A stretch of 64,000 bases of DNA from Neoceratodus forsteri (Eukaryota; Chordata; Ceratodontiformes; Ceratodontidae), in assembly GCA_016271365.2 (NCBI GenBank), contig CM057449.1:1567380501-1567444500 (forward strand). The letters run 5' to 3'. The first letter of the stretch is position 1. Every line of letters begins with the position of its first letter. This document shows, in pieces, positions 11,133 through 22,439 of this stretch. Both the position numbers and the translations under genes were made by a program. The notes beneath the pieces are model-generated. The model had not been told where the DNA came from, did not search any database, and was given only the letters and a program-made list of their open reading frames with translations.

Positions 11133-11905
11133 AAATAAACATGCAATCTAACATTCTAAATTGCAATACAATAAAAATCATTAATTTACATAATTACTTA
11201 TTGACTTTAACTGTGCTGTAGTTGCTAAGAAATATGCTGCTTCTGTGGCATTGTTTCCACAGTTAAAGCCTAACTAACATGTACTTACAAAGTAAGTATG
11301 CAGAAACAGACACTTAAAGTGTAAGAAGAAAGTGAAACAGTGCTGTAGTTACTATGGAATGCGCTGCTTCTGTGGCATTGTCTCCACAGTTAATGATTAA
11401 CTAACATGTATTTGCAAAGTAAGTACACAGAAATGGACCCTAAAAATAAAGTGTAAGAAGAAGGGTGTAACAGTGATGCAGTTATTGTGGAACATGCTGC
11501 TTCTGTGGCATTATTTTCACAGTTAATGCCTAACTAACATGTACTTACAAAGTAAGTACACAGAAACAAATGCTTAAAATAAAGTGTAAGAAGAAGGGTG
11601 TAACAGTAGTGTAGTTACTAAGGAATGTACTGCTTCTGTGGCATTGTTTCTACAGTTAATGACTGACTAACATGTATTTGTAAAGTAAGTATGCAGAAAC
11701 TTACACTTAAAATAAATAATAGGAAGATGGGTGTAGTTACTATGCACTTACACTGAATGTCAATGCTGTAGTTCTGATGTATGCTTTCCTTCAGAAATCA
11801 GTCCCTCATGCACTTACTGCTTAATAAACATGCAGTCTAATATTCTTAATTGCTATATAACTACATTGGTTACTTATACAATAAAAATAATTTACATAAT
11901 TACTT
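11133..11905. repeat. ~130-bp tandem array (four units) flanked by an 85-bp direct repeat
   Basis: Units begin at about 11212, 11340, 11472 and 11605. Each has a tgctgcttctgtggcattgt core, then acagttaat, ctaactaacatgta and agtgtaagaagaa. The array is flanked by related AT-rich copies that start aataaacatgcaatctaaca (11133) and aataaacatgcagtctaata (11823). A fifth, partial core follows at 11920-11965. The units differ by roughly a tenth to a fifth, so the array is old. No spacer structure of CRISPR type and no coding potential. Confidence 0.85.
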
Positions 11906-12184
11906 ATTGGCTTGTACCAATGCTGTAGCTACTAAGAAATGTGCTGCTTCTGTGGCATTGATCCACATTTCTTCTGTACCCACACTCCAGGCCTGCTACA
12001 ACCCAGGTGAGTGGCTGGGGTGGGGGATGGCTACATACCATGGGCTTTACCACTAATCTGCTGTGTGGAGTGGTGGTGGATGGTGAAGGATACACATGTA
12101 GGGATCTTTCCTGGTGTGTAGTTATACAAATTGCATGATGTGGTAGTTACACATGCAATCACAACTGCCTCTCTTTTAGCACAA

Positions 12185-12345
12185 CTTGATTTATGCTGGA
12201 AATGTAACTATACATGTAACAGCTGTTGCAAAGTGCAACAGAAAAATTGATTTATGCTGGAAGTGTAACTACACATGTAACAGCTGTTGCAATAGTAATT
12301 GTGGTAATTACCAGTTCATATACATTGTGTAACTACACTAAACCA
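12185..12345. repeat. Two-copy ~50-bp direct repeat
   Basis: ttgatttatgctggaaatgt at 12187 recurs at 12248 with one change, each followed by aactaYacatgtaacagctg and ttgcaa. The second copy is followed by the sequence that also begins the window. Confidence 0.7.
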
Positions 12346-13744
12346 TAAATGTAAGCTAATAAACTACTATATTAGAAGTTACATGTAACTACAGAAGTAC
12401 ATAGTAGTTACATTGTAGTTATACAGTAGTTTCAGTGTAATTAAGGACACTTAAAATAAAGTGTATCCCAAAGATCCAGTAGTGCAATGAATATCAGGAG
12501 CAATGCCATGCCAGACTGGGGCAAAAAACAACTAATGTTTCACTCCAGAAGCAGATTTTTACCAGAGTTAGTAATTTAATGCATAAATGCCCTTATATTA
12601 TCTGGCACTAGGTCTGAATAGCACATGTATGAACAGCGTTGTCAATAACAGCATCTTCCATATAGCACTATGCAGAACAGTGGCAGGAACAAATGCCATA
12701 AGTAAAGGCAATGCCACTGATAGCGGTCACAAAACACACTGATGACTGCTACCAGTCCAAACACTTATTTTAGTGTTGCACTAAAAATTGCAGAGTTCAT
12801 TGGATCCACAGTGCTAGAGAAAATGTCTCTCAAGAGAAGGAATATATATGGATGACCACTTAAACATTTTATATCCTCAGTGCTTCACCCCAACATGTGC
12901 AAAATGGACTTGAAATAAATTTATATTTACTGATATTGTGGTTTATATACTGTATAAAGCTTTTTTTATACTTTCTTCTACTAACCAACTATTGAAAATT
13001 TGCCTTGTGGTTAGTTAATACCAGGTCTAATGTTATACTTTTCATTACCTTTATTGCCAGTTGTAGCTTTATGAGCCTCCTCGTATCCTGAGAATGTGTC
13101 ACATTAGTATCAGACTGCTAATGTCTCTTTCATATATGATACTATATGCCATTTTACATGTAATATGACACATTTTAAATAGAACCTTTAACAACAAAAC
13201 AATATGCTAATTCCTGATAACATGAACATTTACTTAAATAAATTTGCTGCCGTATTGGCTCTGACTAGACTTTGTTCCTTTTTACTGAGGGAAGTGACAT
13301 AAAAAAGATTACTGTCCTTTAGACTTTATTAGCTCTGGCTACTTGACTACAGTTGACATCATGATTAATGATTAATTATTTAATTATTTAAAAGTTTCAC
13401 CAGGAAAAGCATACTGAGCTAAATTAGCATGTTTCCAGATGCAGCCTGGGTGAAGGGGAAAAGGGATAAGTAACAGCAGTTATATTTACATGCCAATAAA
13501 ACATATATAGATAATTAAATAAGATTAAATACAGTGCATGAGTATGTTTTTACAGCTTTGTACATAAGGGGAGTGTGTGCACTAGAAGAACATAAGCCAA
13601 AATGATAGCTAAATCATAACACAAGGCATTAGTACAAGACACAAGGCAACACAAGAAGCAGCAAGAAGAAGTCAGGAGGGAGGAACTGGGAGAAAGGAGG
13701 AAAGAAAACATGAGTGGAGGGGAAATAGAAAGGGGAAGAGAGAG
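12346..13744. other. No gene or clear repeat recognised
   Basis: AT-rich sequence, likely ordinary intron with old unassigned repeat debris. I looked on the minus strand for the next TGFBRAP1-like exon and did not find it. Confidence 0.4.
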
Positions 13745-13746
13745 TG

Positions 13747-13778
<32 letters not shown>
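13745..13778. repeat. (GA)n microsatellite
   Basis: About 17 dinucleotide units at the edge of the duplicated segment that follows. The open frames across it are low-complexity artefacts. Confidence 0.9.
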
Positions 13779-13779
<1 letters not shown>

Positions 13780-14110
13780 CAGGCCTACAACCCTCTGGGA
13801 TCAAATCCCACAAGGGCTGGACACAGTTGGATGCACACCCAGCCGTGTCCTAGGTGCAAGGCCTGTGAAGTAATGGAAAAGAGTAGGAGTGGGAAAAGAC
13901 AAGGAGCAGGAGACAACAGGCAGAAGGGAATATGGTAGAGAGAGAGGCAGAGGCAGGCCTAACAAACCTCTGGGATACAAACCCCACAAGGGCTGGACAT
14001 GGCTGGGTGCACACCCAGCCCTTGTCCTGGGTGTTAGGCCTGTGAAGGTATGGAGAATAGTAAATAGGGAAGGGGCAGAAAGAAGGAGAAAACCAGGCAG
14101 GGGGGAGAAA
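13746..14110. repeat. ~170-bp tandem duplication with small palindrome
   Basis: Two units, at about 13770-13930 and 13938-14110, share ctctgggatcaaatcccaca-type sequence, acaagggctggaca, gtgcacacccagcc and aggcctgtgaag. Within each unit caaatcccacaagggctgg and the later cccagcccttgtcctggg-like part are partly complementary, giving a possible hairpin. Confidence 0.65.
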
Positions 14111-14199
14111 GAGGAATGGAGTATGGTTAACAATTATGGGTAATTACAGGAGGGAGCAGTGATGGCTTGGAGTAGAGAGGAACGAGAGCATTTGGATGT

Positions 14200-14651
14200 T
14201 GCAGAGCAAATGGCTAGGGGGTGGGAGTTCCAGAGTTTAGGAACGTGGAAAGAGAAGCATGATCAGCAGGGTATTTATGACAGGGAAGTGAGAGGGAATG
14301 ATAGCTTGAATTACGGAGGAAGTAGGAGGTGGGGAGCAGAAGGGAGAGTATTGAGCTGAGATAGGAGGGGAGTGAGGCTAGCCAGAATTTGGAGAGGAAG
14401 AAAGCACAGTGGGTAGTGTGACAGTCAACTAGGGAAGGGAGTGAGAGGGCAGAGTACAGAGAACAGTGGTGAGTGCAGGGAGGGCAGTCCAAGACAAAGT
14501 GGCAGAAGGAGTGAAAGGGGGGGTCCAGTCTGGCCAGGGTGGACTTTAGGGCATCACCATAGATAATGTCTCCATAATCAATGATGTGGAGTATCACAAA
14601 CCCCCTCAGCAGGTCAGGCCCTCTACTCCCAAAGTGCCAACCTCCGAGCAC
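14200..14651 (-). pseudogene. C-terminal part of a CR1/L2-group LINE reverse transcriptase
   Basis: A minus-strand frame at 14214-14651 carries IIDYGDIIYGDALKSTLARL, then CTHHCSLYSAL and LPSYLSSILSL, the post-RT segment of LINE ORF2. The plus-strand LINE at 50757-51130 has the same landmarks (LLDYVDFLYGQGPSTALAKL, STHHCSLYAVIGW), so the two copies belong to related families. No catalytic part is present: this is a short 5'-truncated piece. Confidence 0.75.
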
Positions 14652-15639
14652 AGTCTTGTGAACAGTTTAAAAGAACAAGGTAACCCTCTTGTCTGTTTTG
14701 TGAGTTCAGATCAACCTTTGGTCTCAAGTCTTGGAAGGATTCAAACTGTGAACCTCTTGCTATCATACCCAATGCAGAGACTCAGATATATCTGTCTTTG
14801 GGGGACCAGATATCCTTGCCTATGGGCACCTAACCAGGTATACAGAGATTAACCCTTAAAAACTTTAATAAATACCTCAGATTTAAAACACTTATCTTTC
14901 CAGTTTGGTATCACCATTCAAGCTTATGCTTCATGTCTGCTATAACCATATATACTCTTCTTACAAGTGAAGAAAAAACAAAGGCAGACCAAGTAAGCTC
15001 TAAAAAGAGTTTTTACTAAAAATAGATAAAAATATGTCAAACACAAAATACAGAACTGTTATATCACAAGACATACAAATCTTTTAAAGAACAATTTTAA
15101 ACAGTGCAATTCCTACTACAGTACTTAGCCTCTAAATACTTGCTTAAACTGCTCACAGATGTGTCCTTGTCAGAGTCTAGATAGAAGTGTCTCTGAAGAA
15201 AACAGAATAATAATTAAAAGCTGTTTTTCCCCACTTATTTTGCATGAGGTCACTAGCTCCTCCCTGTCAGAATATATATAAAAACATATATCTATAAAAA
15301 TAGGATGTCTTTTCCCAGTATTAAATTCTGCAACCTCAGCATGATTCATGTTCTGCAAATGGCAATTCTTTGATCTTAATGATAAGCTTCCCCTTCAGGA
15401 CATGAGCATCTCTATGATTTTCACACTAATACATCACAATCTGTTTTTCTTCTTCTGGAAATGTCATAAAAAGGGATATTTCCTTTCTTGCCAGCTGGCC
15501 AGCTAATTAAGCTTGATCAACAGGCTATCTCTGATTAAGGTCTGTTCTACTCTGTCATTAGCTTCAGGCCTGCCATGTAACATCTTGTACCTAAAAACCT
15601 GTGTGTGTGATCTCACAAGCTGTTTTAGTATTTTCTCAT
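14652..15639. other. No gene seen; possible unassigned retroelement end
   Basis: AT-rich sequence with caaagg- and polyA-like tracts. Nothing in either strand resembles a coding exon with splice sites. It might contain a decayed LTR, but no terminal repeats were found. Confidence 0.3.
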
Positions 15640-16075
15640 GGCTTTTCATCTTTCAGGTGAAACCTGGGGGGGTAAGTGAGGTCATTTCAAGAGTACCAGA
15701 TTTCTTAGCAGAGACAGTCAGTAATACATTTTATATAAAAAAGATACAGCACTCAGAACTGGCTGTCCATGTCACAGGGAGGATAATTTTAGTGATTATC
15801 TGTCGGTGGGCTAGTAGAGGGATACAGTTTTTATGCCTAAGTAGAGTGCCAAGCTTTGGATGGAGTTTTTTGTGGGTGGTGTCTACATGCTGTGAAAAGT
15901 CAAGGTGTCAGTTAAGCCAGACCTCTAAATATTTAATTGAGGGTATGTATTTAAATAATGCAGTTTATGACATCATAATTATCTCCACTGCAACAGATTG
16001 GGGTGCCATAAACAGAACTTTAACTGCAGCAGTAGACAAGCAAAAAGAGAAGAAATATAAGCTAAATTGTGTCTA
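15640..16075 (-). pseudogene. Weak LINE ORF2 fragment
   Basis: The minus strand around 15915-15940 (cctctaaatatttaattgag on the plus strand) resembles the segment of the LINE at 46880-46930 that encodes the FKYLGV block. The rest is too decayed to read. The long plus-strand open frame across this piece has no recognisable domain and is probably chance. Confidence 0.3.
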
Positions 16076-16575
16076 GTTTTATGTTTTTCAGAGTTGCCCA
16101 AACAACATCAGGGGCTCTTTAAAGCTCTATTACGCTGGAAGTGAACATTTGCATTGACAAATGCTTGTTATAGTTATAAAACCCTTGACAACACTTTTAC
16201 AGTTGTAAGAGTGATCTCATCTGCATTTTTAAGATGTGAGAACTGTAAACCAAAGATTAGCTGCTGAGCAGTACCCTGAGAATGCATGTGAAACCACTCT
16301 TACAACAGTAAGGGTGCCACTACACGACCTATAAATATTGTATAGATCATTATGGGCCAACATTTCTTTTAATGAAAAAATAGTAAAAGGCACACCAAGC
16401 CTTCCCATTTCCGGGCAACTGCCCATGAGACACATTCATGCACAAGGGAATTGAGTTCTCTCATTCTCTGGTTGGTCGATGGTATTTCCTTGATGTATTT
16501 ATAAAATACATTAAAGTGGTATTGGAACACAGTTTATTTGAAAAGAAGTTTCAGATTTAAAGAAGAACAACACAC

Positions 16576-16993
16576 ATCTAACTACCTTCCTCTTCTGATC
16601 CCTAACCCCAGCCCCTGAATTAGCATTTTAAGGCAATAACAGCATTTTTCTAAGTACTCCTAAATAATTTTTTAAACATTTTAAATCTCCTCATTAACTT
16701 TCATGGAAAAAGACATCCAACTGCAAGCAGCGGCCCATTCCCCTAGTGCACTCTGCGGTAGTACGATCTGCCAACTCAGCTACTGGTTGGTGAGGCACAC
16801 TAGCATATGTTGATTGACAGAGGCTGGTGGCTGCCATGAGAGGGCGAGATAGGCAGCCTTTTCCATGAAAGTTAGTGAGCAGATTTAAATTGTTTCAAAA
16901 AGGATTTAGGCATACTTAGAACAATGTCATTACTGCTTGAAAATGCAAATGGTAAAGGGGTTAGGGATTGAAGGGAGAGGGCATTAGATCTGA
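16576..16993. mobile_element. MITE-like element with long inverted repeats
   Basis: The left ~130 bp (16580-16708) and the reversed right ~130 bp (16860-16990) match with indels. Shared landmarks are gatccctaacccc, a ttctaagtactcctaaat variant, taaatctcctcattaacttt, and catggaaaa. The centre is about 16785, inside a less similar core. No coding potential. The target duplication is unclear, so no superfamily is assigned. It lies 320 bp from the exon at 17316. Confidence 0.7.
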
Positions 16994-17315
16994 GTTGTTT
17001 CCTCTATCAATTGTTATCAGCACATGGTATTTCTGTCTGAAATGTAATATCTGAATCTATTTTGTGAAGTATGCAAAATACAACATAACCCTTTTGAAAC
17101 AAAGCATGACCATTCAATAATATCATAACCTGCATATTGCCTACAGGTTGATGGGGACTCAGAAAAGCACTATGAGCTAATTGTTTTGCCTGTTAAAGTA
17201 TAATGGGCCTCAAGAACCAGTAACTGCTATAAAGAATGATATGATGTAAGGTGTGATTCTGTGTTACTCATTTGGAAATAAGGTACGGTGTGTATACTGT
17301 ACATATTTGTGTTAC

Positions 17316-17470
17316 CTTGTAGTGGTCTTTTGGAATGATTTGCTTTGCACCTTTGATCAGAAGGAGAGCTTCATCCATCCTCTGAGCAGTAAGTAACTGT
17401 TGAATCTGCTCTTCTATGGGAACTGGCATCAATGCGTACACTTCATTGCTTGTTGCTACGTATAGTCTTC
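17316..17470 (-). CDS. TGFBRAP1-like: Internal exon of a TGFBRAP1-like (CORVET subunit) gene
   Basis: This 155-bp exon starts with two bases that complete a split codon and then reads 51 intact codons, with GRLYVATSNEVYALMPVP at the start, EEQIQQLL next, and DEALLLIKGAKQIIPKDHY before the final Lys. The order and spacing match TGFBRAP1/Vps3 proteins at the end of the N-terminal CNH beta-propeller, where the solenoid of helices begins. Known role of the family: a subunit of CORVET, which tethers early endosomes through Rab5. Splice sites fit: on the minus strand an acceptor ...cttccaatag before 17470 and a donor AAG|gtaaca after 17316. The intron before it is phase 1 and the one after it phase 0. 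About half the residues agree with vertebrate TGFBRAP1 as I remember it, so it could be the gene itself or a diverged paralogue. Confidence 0.8.
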
Positions 17471-17855
17471 CTATTGGAAGTCAAACATAAATATTGTACA
17501 GCTGGCCTTTTGAATGTGTATAGTGAGGATTATATATATTGGAAAAGAAATAATAACAACAATAATGAAAAACGACAATATCCCAGAATACCCTAATACT
17601 ATGTTGCTCCCACATTCCCTCCCCCTCATTATGCTTTCTGCTTATCTCACCAATACTATTTACTGCACTGCTTGCACTGTTTCTATGGCTTTGTTCTGTC
17701 ATCTCAACATGTTCACTGTACTTTGAATGTTGCTTCGCCCCTTGATTTTTCCTCGAGCCTTTGTGCTTAACTCAGTACACTTCCCACAGGATGCCTCTGG
17801 AAACAAGCTGTTACAGCTCAGTAGGCCTTTCTGAGTAAAACTCGTGCAATAAAGA

Positions 17856-17890
17856 AAGAAAAAAAGAAAGAAAGAAAGAAAGAAAGAAAG
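17856..17890. repeat. (GAAA)n microsatellite
   Basis: About eight tetranucleotide units following an A-rich stretch; this may be the tail of an old retroposed element. Confidence 0.85.
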
Positions 17891-18228
17891 GGCATATGCA
17901 ATATCCTGATTTCAAATTATTAGACTATAATCACAGATGCAAGTGTGGCACTCAGGCAGCTATGAAACAAAATAAAGGCCTGGAGGGATCTGCTCCACAA
18001 GCCCTCAAATAGTAAATCCAGTCACAGTGGAGATAAAAACTCACTAACCAATTTCAGTTTTGGTTTTTTTATTTGTAAGACACTTCAGACTCCTGACGGC
18101 GTATCTAATTGTATATTATATACTTACTCTTTGACTATATTCTTACCATCGCCCCAGGTCACACCTGAAAATAAGTCTTGGCTCAGTGTGCCTTTCACGG
18201 TTACAAATTTTAAATAAATGTTTTTGTT
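17891..18228. other. No gene seen
   Basis: AT-rich intronic sequence. Nothing on either strand resembles an exon. Confidence 0.4.
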
Positions 18229-18436
18229 TTTTTTTATTTACTTTAGTAACCAGGTAAGGCCCACTAGGCACAATTGCTTGTTTTCAGGGGTGACCTGAAG
18301 CACTGGGTGGTTAAGTGGCTTGCTCAGAGTCACACAGTATGCAAGTGGAGGTTGTGAGAAACAAACTCAGGTCTGCTGGATGTACCAAGCTCATTCATAG
18401 CTTGTTACTCTAACCTCTAGGCTATACTGCCAGCCC
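18229..18436 (-). mobile_element. tRNA-derived CORE-SINE
   Basis: Read on the minus strand, it has a tRNA-like head (ggcagtatagcctagaggtt, then a B-box-like gagtttgtttctc). Next comes a MIR/CORE-type body (tgtgtgactctgagcaagcc, then acttaacc), then a tail cctgaaaacaagc...ttacctggttac with a short A-rich end. Landmarks and order agree with the copy at 34494-34700. The tail resembles the LINE 3' end at 51870-51951. Confidence 0.85.
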
Positions 18437-19424
18437 CAGTAACTTAAAGAACTTAATCAATGTTTTGTGATCTATAACACTTGATCTCTTCTTCAGGATA
18501 TACATATGCCTATGTTGGTATTAAAAATATTTATAAATATTTACTGACATAATTACATTGTATATCCACTTTATGTATACTTAAAAAAGCTTGTATTTAC
18601 TGCTTTAATCAATAAAAGATCCTTCACAAACTGGTCCAAAAAGAACAAATACAAATTTTTCATGATTTTTTTAATTTTTATTTTTTCTTATATGCAATGC
18701 ACATCTAATATTAGTAGCAGTTAGCAGTTACATACAGTTAGCAATAATACTACTACATTTTAAACCTAAACCAATTTTCATTTGATAAATTTATATTACT
18801 GACTCATTAATAGGTACCTCCTAATGCTTCACCATCAAATTCCACACAATTGCAGCAGTCTATATTAAAAAATACTGTATATGACCATTTGTCATTGCAC
18901 AAAAACAACTTTTTAACATTGTACTTCAAATCAATAAACATTGGAGGCTAATACCCCTCCCACTGTTTCACTCTTAATAATACTCCTAACTCCATAGGCC
19001 GCTTACTCATTTTAATATCTGTGAAGATAAATATTGTGACGCAGATATTAAACTGGGTCTTGTCTCAGTATTCAGTTCTATAGCACATACAACACATAGA
19101 ATGTTTTACTTACATTCAGTTTCTAGACTGTATTAACTTCTAGCCCTCATGTTCCTGCAAAATGCAAAATGAATACTACAGTTTCTTATTCTAAACTCTC
19201 ACGTGTAAAAATAATTGGAAGAAAGATCGCTCTCCCTACCTGCCTGCTGGCATTTTTCTAAGTATTGTGGAGTGCTAATCCTAGGAGAGCATCCTATAAA
19301 TAGAAATATCACTCTTGCTGCTATAGTTTATTGTTTATCAGTTAAACGAACCATTACAGTATCACACAAATTGAAAAACATATTAAGAAAAACTGCAATA
19401 GTCCACACATTGCAGAGTACATAT
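18437..19424. other. No gene or defined repeat recognised
   Basis: AT-rich intronic sequence with no convincing exon. A ~50-bp stretch near 18530-18610 is very T/A rich. Confidence 0.4.
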
Positions 19425-21197
19425 GGGCCTGGATATTCAGACTGCACCAGGCAGTGATGCAAGCCTGGGTGCAGTGCAACTATGATGCACTGGGGCCAGG
19501 TCCAGGTGATATTCAATGGGGATGTGCCATGGCACAGCACCATTGAATATGACAGGGTCAGCACACATACTGCGCATGGTGCAGTGGCACTGCTCTGGCA
19601 TAAGCCACAGATAGGGAGCACTGGGATGCACCAGCACAAGTGCAATTGCACTAGGTGCATCATCCATGATATTTAGCAGGGGGCATGCAAATGAGGCCAT
19701 AATATATGCAAGGTGCAAATGGGGGCATTTGCATGTCATTATGGTCCCATTTGCATGCCTTGTACAGGGCAGCTCTGCGCAGGATGATGTGTGCTGTGGG
19801 GATCCCGGGTCAGCCCCCTCCCCATAGCCGCAATCACTTGGAATATGTTTAAAAGAAACTCCCTGGTAGTCTAATGGCCCCCCAGTACCCAATTGCCTGA
19901 TAAATGTTATACATGACCATCCCTGGTGGTCTAGTGGTTCCCCTTCCCACCCAAGTCCCCGATATATGTTACTATGACCGTCCCTGGTGGTCTAGTGGAA
20001 ACCCCCCCGGCCCGTTGCCGTGATCATGGTAAAGGTGAGCTACAAAAGGTGAGCTTCTGGTAGTCTAGCGGGCCCCCCTCCCTCCCAAGCCCCCGATTGC
20101 TGTAAATCACCATCACGTATGTCCCTGGTGATCAGTGGCACCCGCCCTCCACCCACAGGACCCCATGTCCACCCCGCTCCCTCCCCATTGACGGGCAGCT
20201 ACATCCCCCATATACCACCCAGCCGCCCGCGGAATGACAGTACATTATGGGCTTGCAGGGCATACTGTACTAGACAGTCCCAAATATGTGAATGAATCAT
20301 TCACATATTTGGGACTGTCTAGTACAGTATGCCCTGCAAGCCCTTTGGTCTACACAGGGGACCAATGGGCTTACAGCCCATACTGTACCTGTCATTCGGC
20401 TGGTTGCTGGGCGGTATGCAGGTGGGATGCAAACGCCTGCCAATGATTGGGGGGGGCGGTGGAAAGGGGTCCTGTATGGGTGGGAGTGGTGGAGTGTCAC
20501 TAGATCATCAGGGATGTATGTGTGGGTGATTTACCATGATAGGGACTCAGAAGGGAGGGGGGTCCACTAGACTACCAGAGAATGTTGTAATTTACACGAT
20601 CACAGCAATGGGTGGGGGTTTCTACTAGACACACCGGGACAGTCATAGTAACATATATCAGGGACTTAGGGAATCGGGTGGGAGGGGACCACTAGACCAC
20701 CAGGAATGGTCATGTATATTTGCCAGGGAATCAGGGACTGGGGTCACTAGACTACCAGGTTCCTTTTTATACATGCCAGCAAGAATCACGGCCACGGTGG
20801 GGGTCCGGTTAAGTGTGTGCTTGTAGATGGTGTTTGGTGGCAGGTGGCCACCATGGCTGGCTGCTGTGTTGCACCCTGAAATACTGCAGCCTGCCTTTGA
20901 TGGCCTGGAGTTGTGCCTCTCTGCAAGGGCTCAACTTTGAGCCTCCCTATGTGGTGCAATGCAGGGGTGTGCAACATACATAGCCACACATCCCAGGTTG
21001 AGTATCGGGATGTGCCGCGACATGCATGGGGATGCCCCTGCATCTACGCCTGCATACCATTACATTGTGCCCCAGGGCATTGGGAGTTGCACTGCTCCTG
21101 GCAGCCTTTTCAATATCCCGCCGGGGTGCAATGTGGGGTTGCGCTGGTGCAACTTGGTTGTGCAAGGCACAACCATTTGAATATCTGGGCCATGATA
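19425..21197. mobile_element. Non-autonomous Harbinger-type foldback element
   Basis: The ends are inverted repeats: gggcctggatattca on the left, and tggcccagatattca read from the right. They match the termini of the autonomous Harbinger at 22151-29127. Inside, about 500-bp arms at 19795-20295 and 20297-20812 are reverse complements with small differences: for example gatatatgttactatgaccg (19960) faces its complement near 20655. Within each arm a ~60-70-bp unit containing ctggtRgtctagtgg recurs four to five times. The outer ~370 bp on each side are rich in gtgca/tgcac words but are not clearly complementary. No protein is encoded. A 3-bp target duplication could not be confirmed. Confidence 0.8.
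20249..20343. repeat. Perfect palindrome, 47-bp arms, 1-nt centre
   Basis: 20249-20295 is the exact reverse complement of 20297-20343, with a single A at 20296. The palindrome starts gggcttgcagggcatactgt. A less perfect extension continues outward (atgacagtacattatgggct at 20234 against ...agcccatactgtacctgtcat ending 20395). It sits at the symmetry centre of the foldback element and could extrude as a cruciform or fold as a long RNA hairpin. Confidence 0.97.
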
Positions 21198-22150
21198 TAC
21201 AAAGTCTTCACCAATAACACATGCAAATCATCTTGTGTAAATCCAATAAATAGATAAATAAGTTGCTATTAGCCTATTAATTTTCAATTCAGTGCATCAA
21301 TAATTAAATGATTCCTTCTTTAACCCAGTTCTTTCAATTTATTTTACTTACTTGATTTAACTAGACTCCTAGAGATTGCACTATAAACCAATAAGGATCC
21401 AAGATGGCAAATTGTGTGCTGTTCGAGACACAGCCTACCTAGGCTCTCCTGGGGAACAATTTACCGCTCTGAACACTACATACCTCATTCAGGAGACCAT
21501 CAACGTGCCCAGCCGATGGCAACACAAAGTCATGAAAACTAGGCCCTAACCAAAACCAAAGATTAGTGCATAAAGCTACTGTATCCTAATATAAGTTTAC
21601 AAGTCACTGCCATGTCACTCAAAATGTGACAGCCTGTACTACCAGCTTGGCCTCCGACACTAAAGGGGCCTAATGGGAATACCCGCAGATCATGCTGCCC
21701 TGTATTCCTTCAAATGTCCCCTAGCTCAGGTATTCTCTGCCAGCATGTACTTTGGGCCTTAAATATAGGGTCAAGGAACTGGTGCTATAATTACACATTG
21801 GGTCATTATTTTGCTCATGCCCAGACCCAAAGTTTGTAATGGTCCCAAAACATAGCTCAAGCATGCCTCTCTGCTGTAAGGCTAATGATGTCTGCTTCTT
21901 AGAGGGATTAGCATAGCCACTTTGGAATAGGTTCCTTCAGGGTTTCCCAGACAGCCTCCCCAAATTTGCCACAGAACACCACCATGCAAATTCTCATCCT
22001 GTGACTCCAACTAAATCACCCAAGCAGTATCTAAATTACTGTCCAGAAACAAAAGACTTTCTATCAGTAGTACAGCATAAAAGGTTTGACATTTCAATAT
22101 ATAGGTTAAAACAGGGACTCCTTGCAGAAGTAAATCAGATAATACATACT
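21198..22150. other. No gene recognised between the two Harbinger elements
   Basis: Mixed-composition sequence. 21360-21980 is less AT-rich than its flanks and could be an unassigned old repeat. I see no exon and no terminal repeat. Confidence 0.35.
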
Positions 22151-22439
22151 GGCCCAGACATTCAGAGCAGTTGTGCATGGTGCAACTGAGTTGTGCCGGT
22201 GCAAGTGCGGTATTGCGCCAAGGAGCCATATTCAGTGGGAGCCAGTGCGCAGCGCAAAATCCATTGCATCAGTGTGCAACTATAATGAATGCATGTGCAA
22301 GTGCAGGGGACATTCCCATGAATATCCAGCACAGTGGCATATTCAACTGTGAATCCATGGCGCAAGTGTGAAGCAAATCGAAGATGCTCTGAGCAGACTT
22401 GTTCCTATAAATACAGGGCGCAAACACACAGACAGCAAT

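Noticed and set aside
11133..11905. CRISPR-like regular spacing
   Set aside because: The whole ~130-bp unit is repeated, with no short repeat and unique spacers, and the context is vertebrate.
13744..13938. Arg/Glu-rich 64-codon frame
   Set aside because: It reads through the (GA)n microsatellite.
15513..16076. 187-codon plus-strand open frame
   Set aside because: No domain; the minus strand carries LINE-like sequence here, so this is probably a chance frame over a decayed element.
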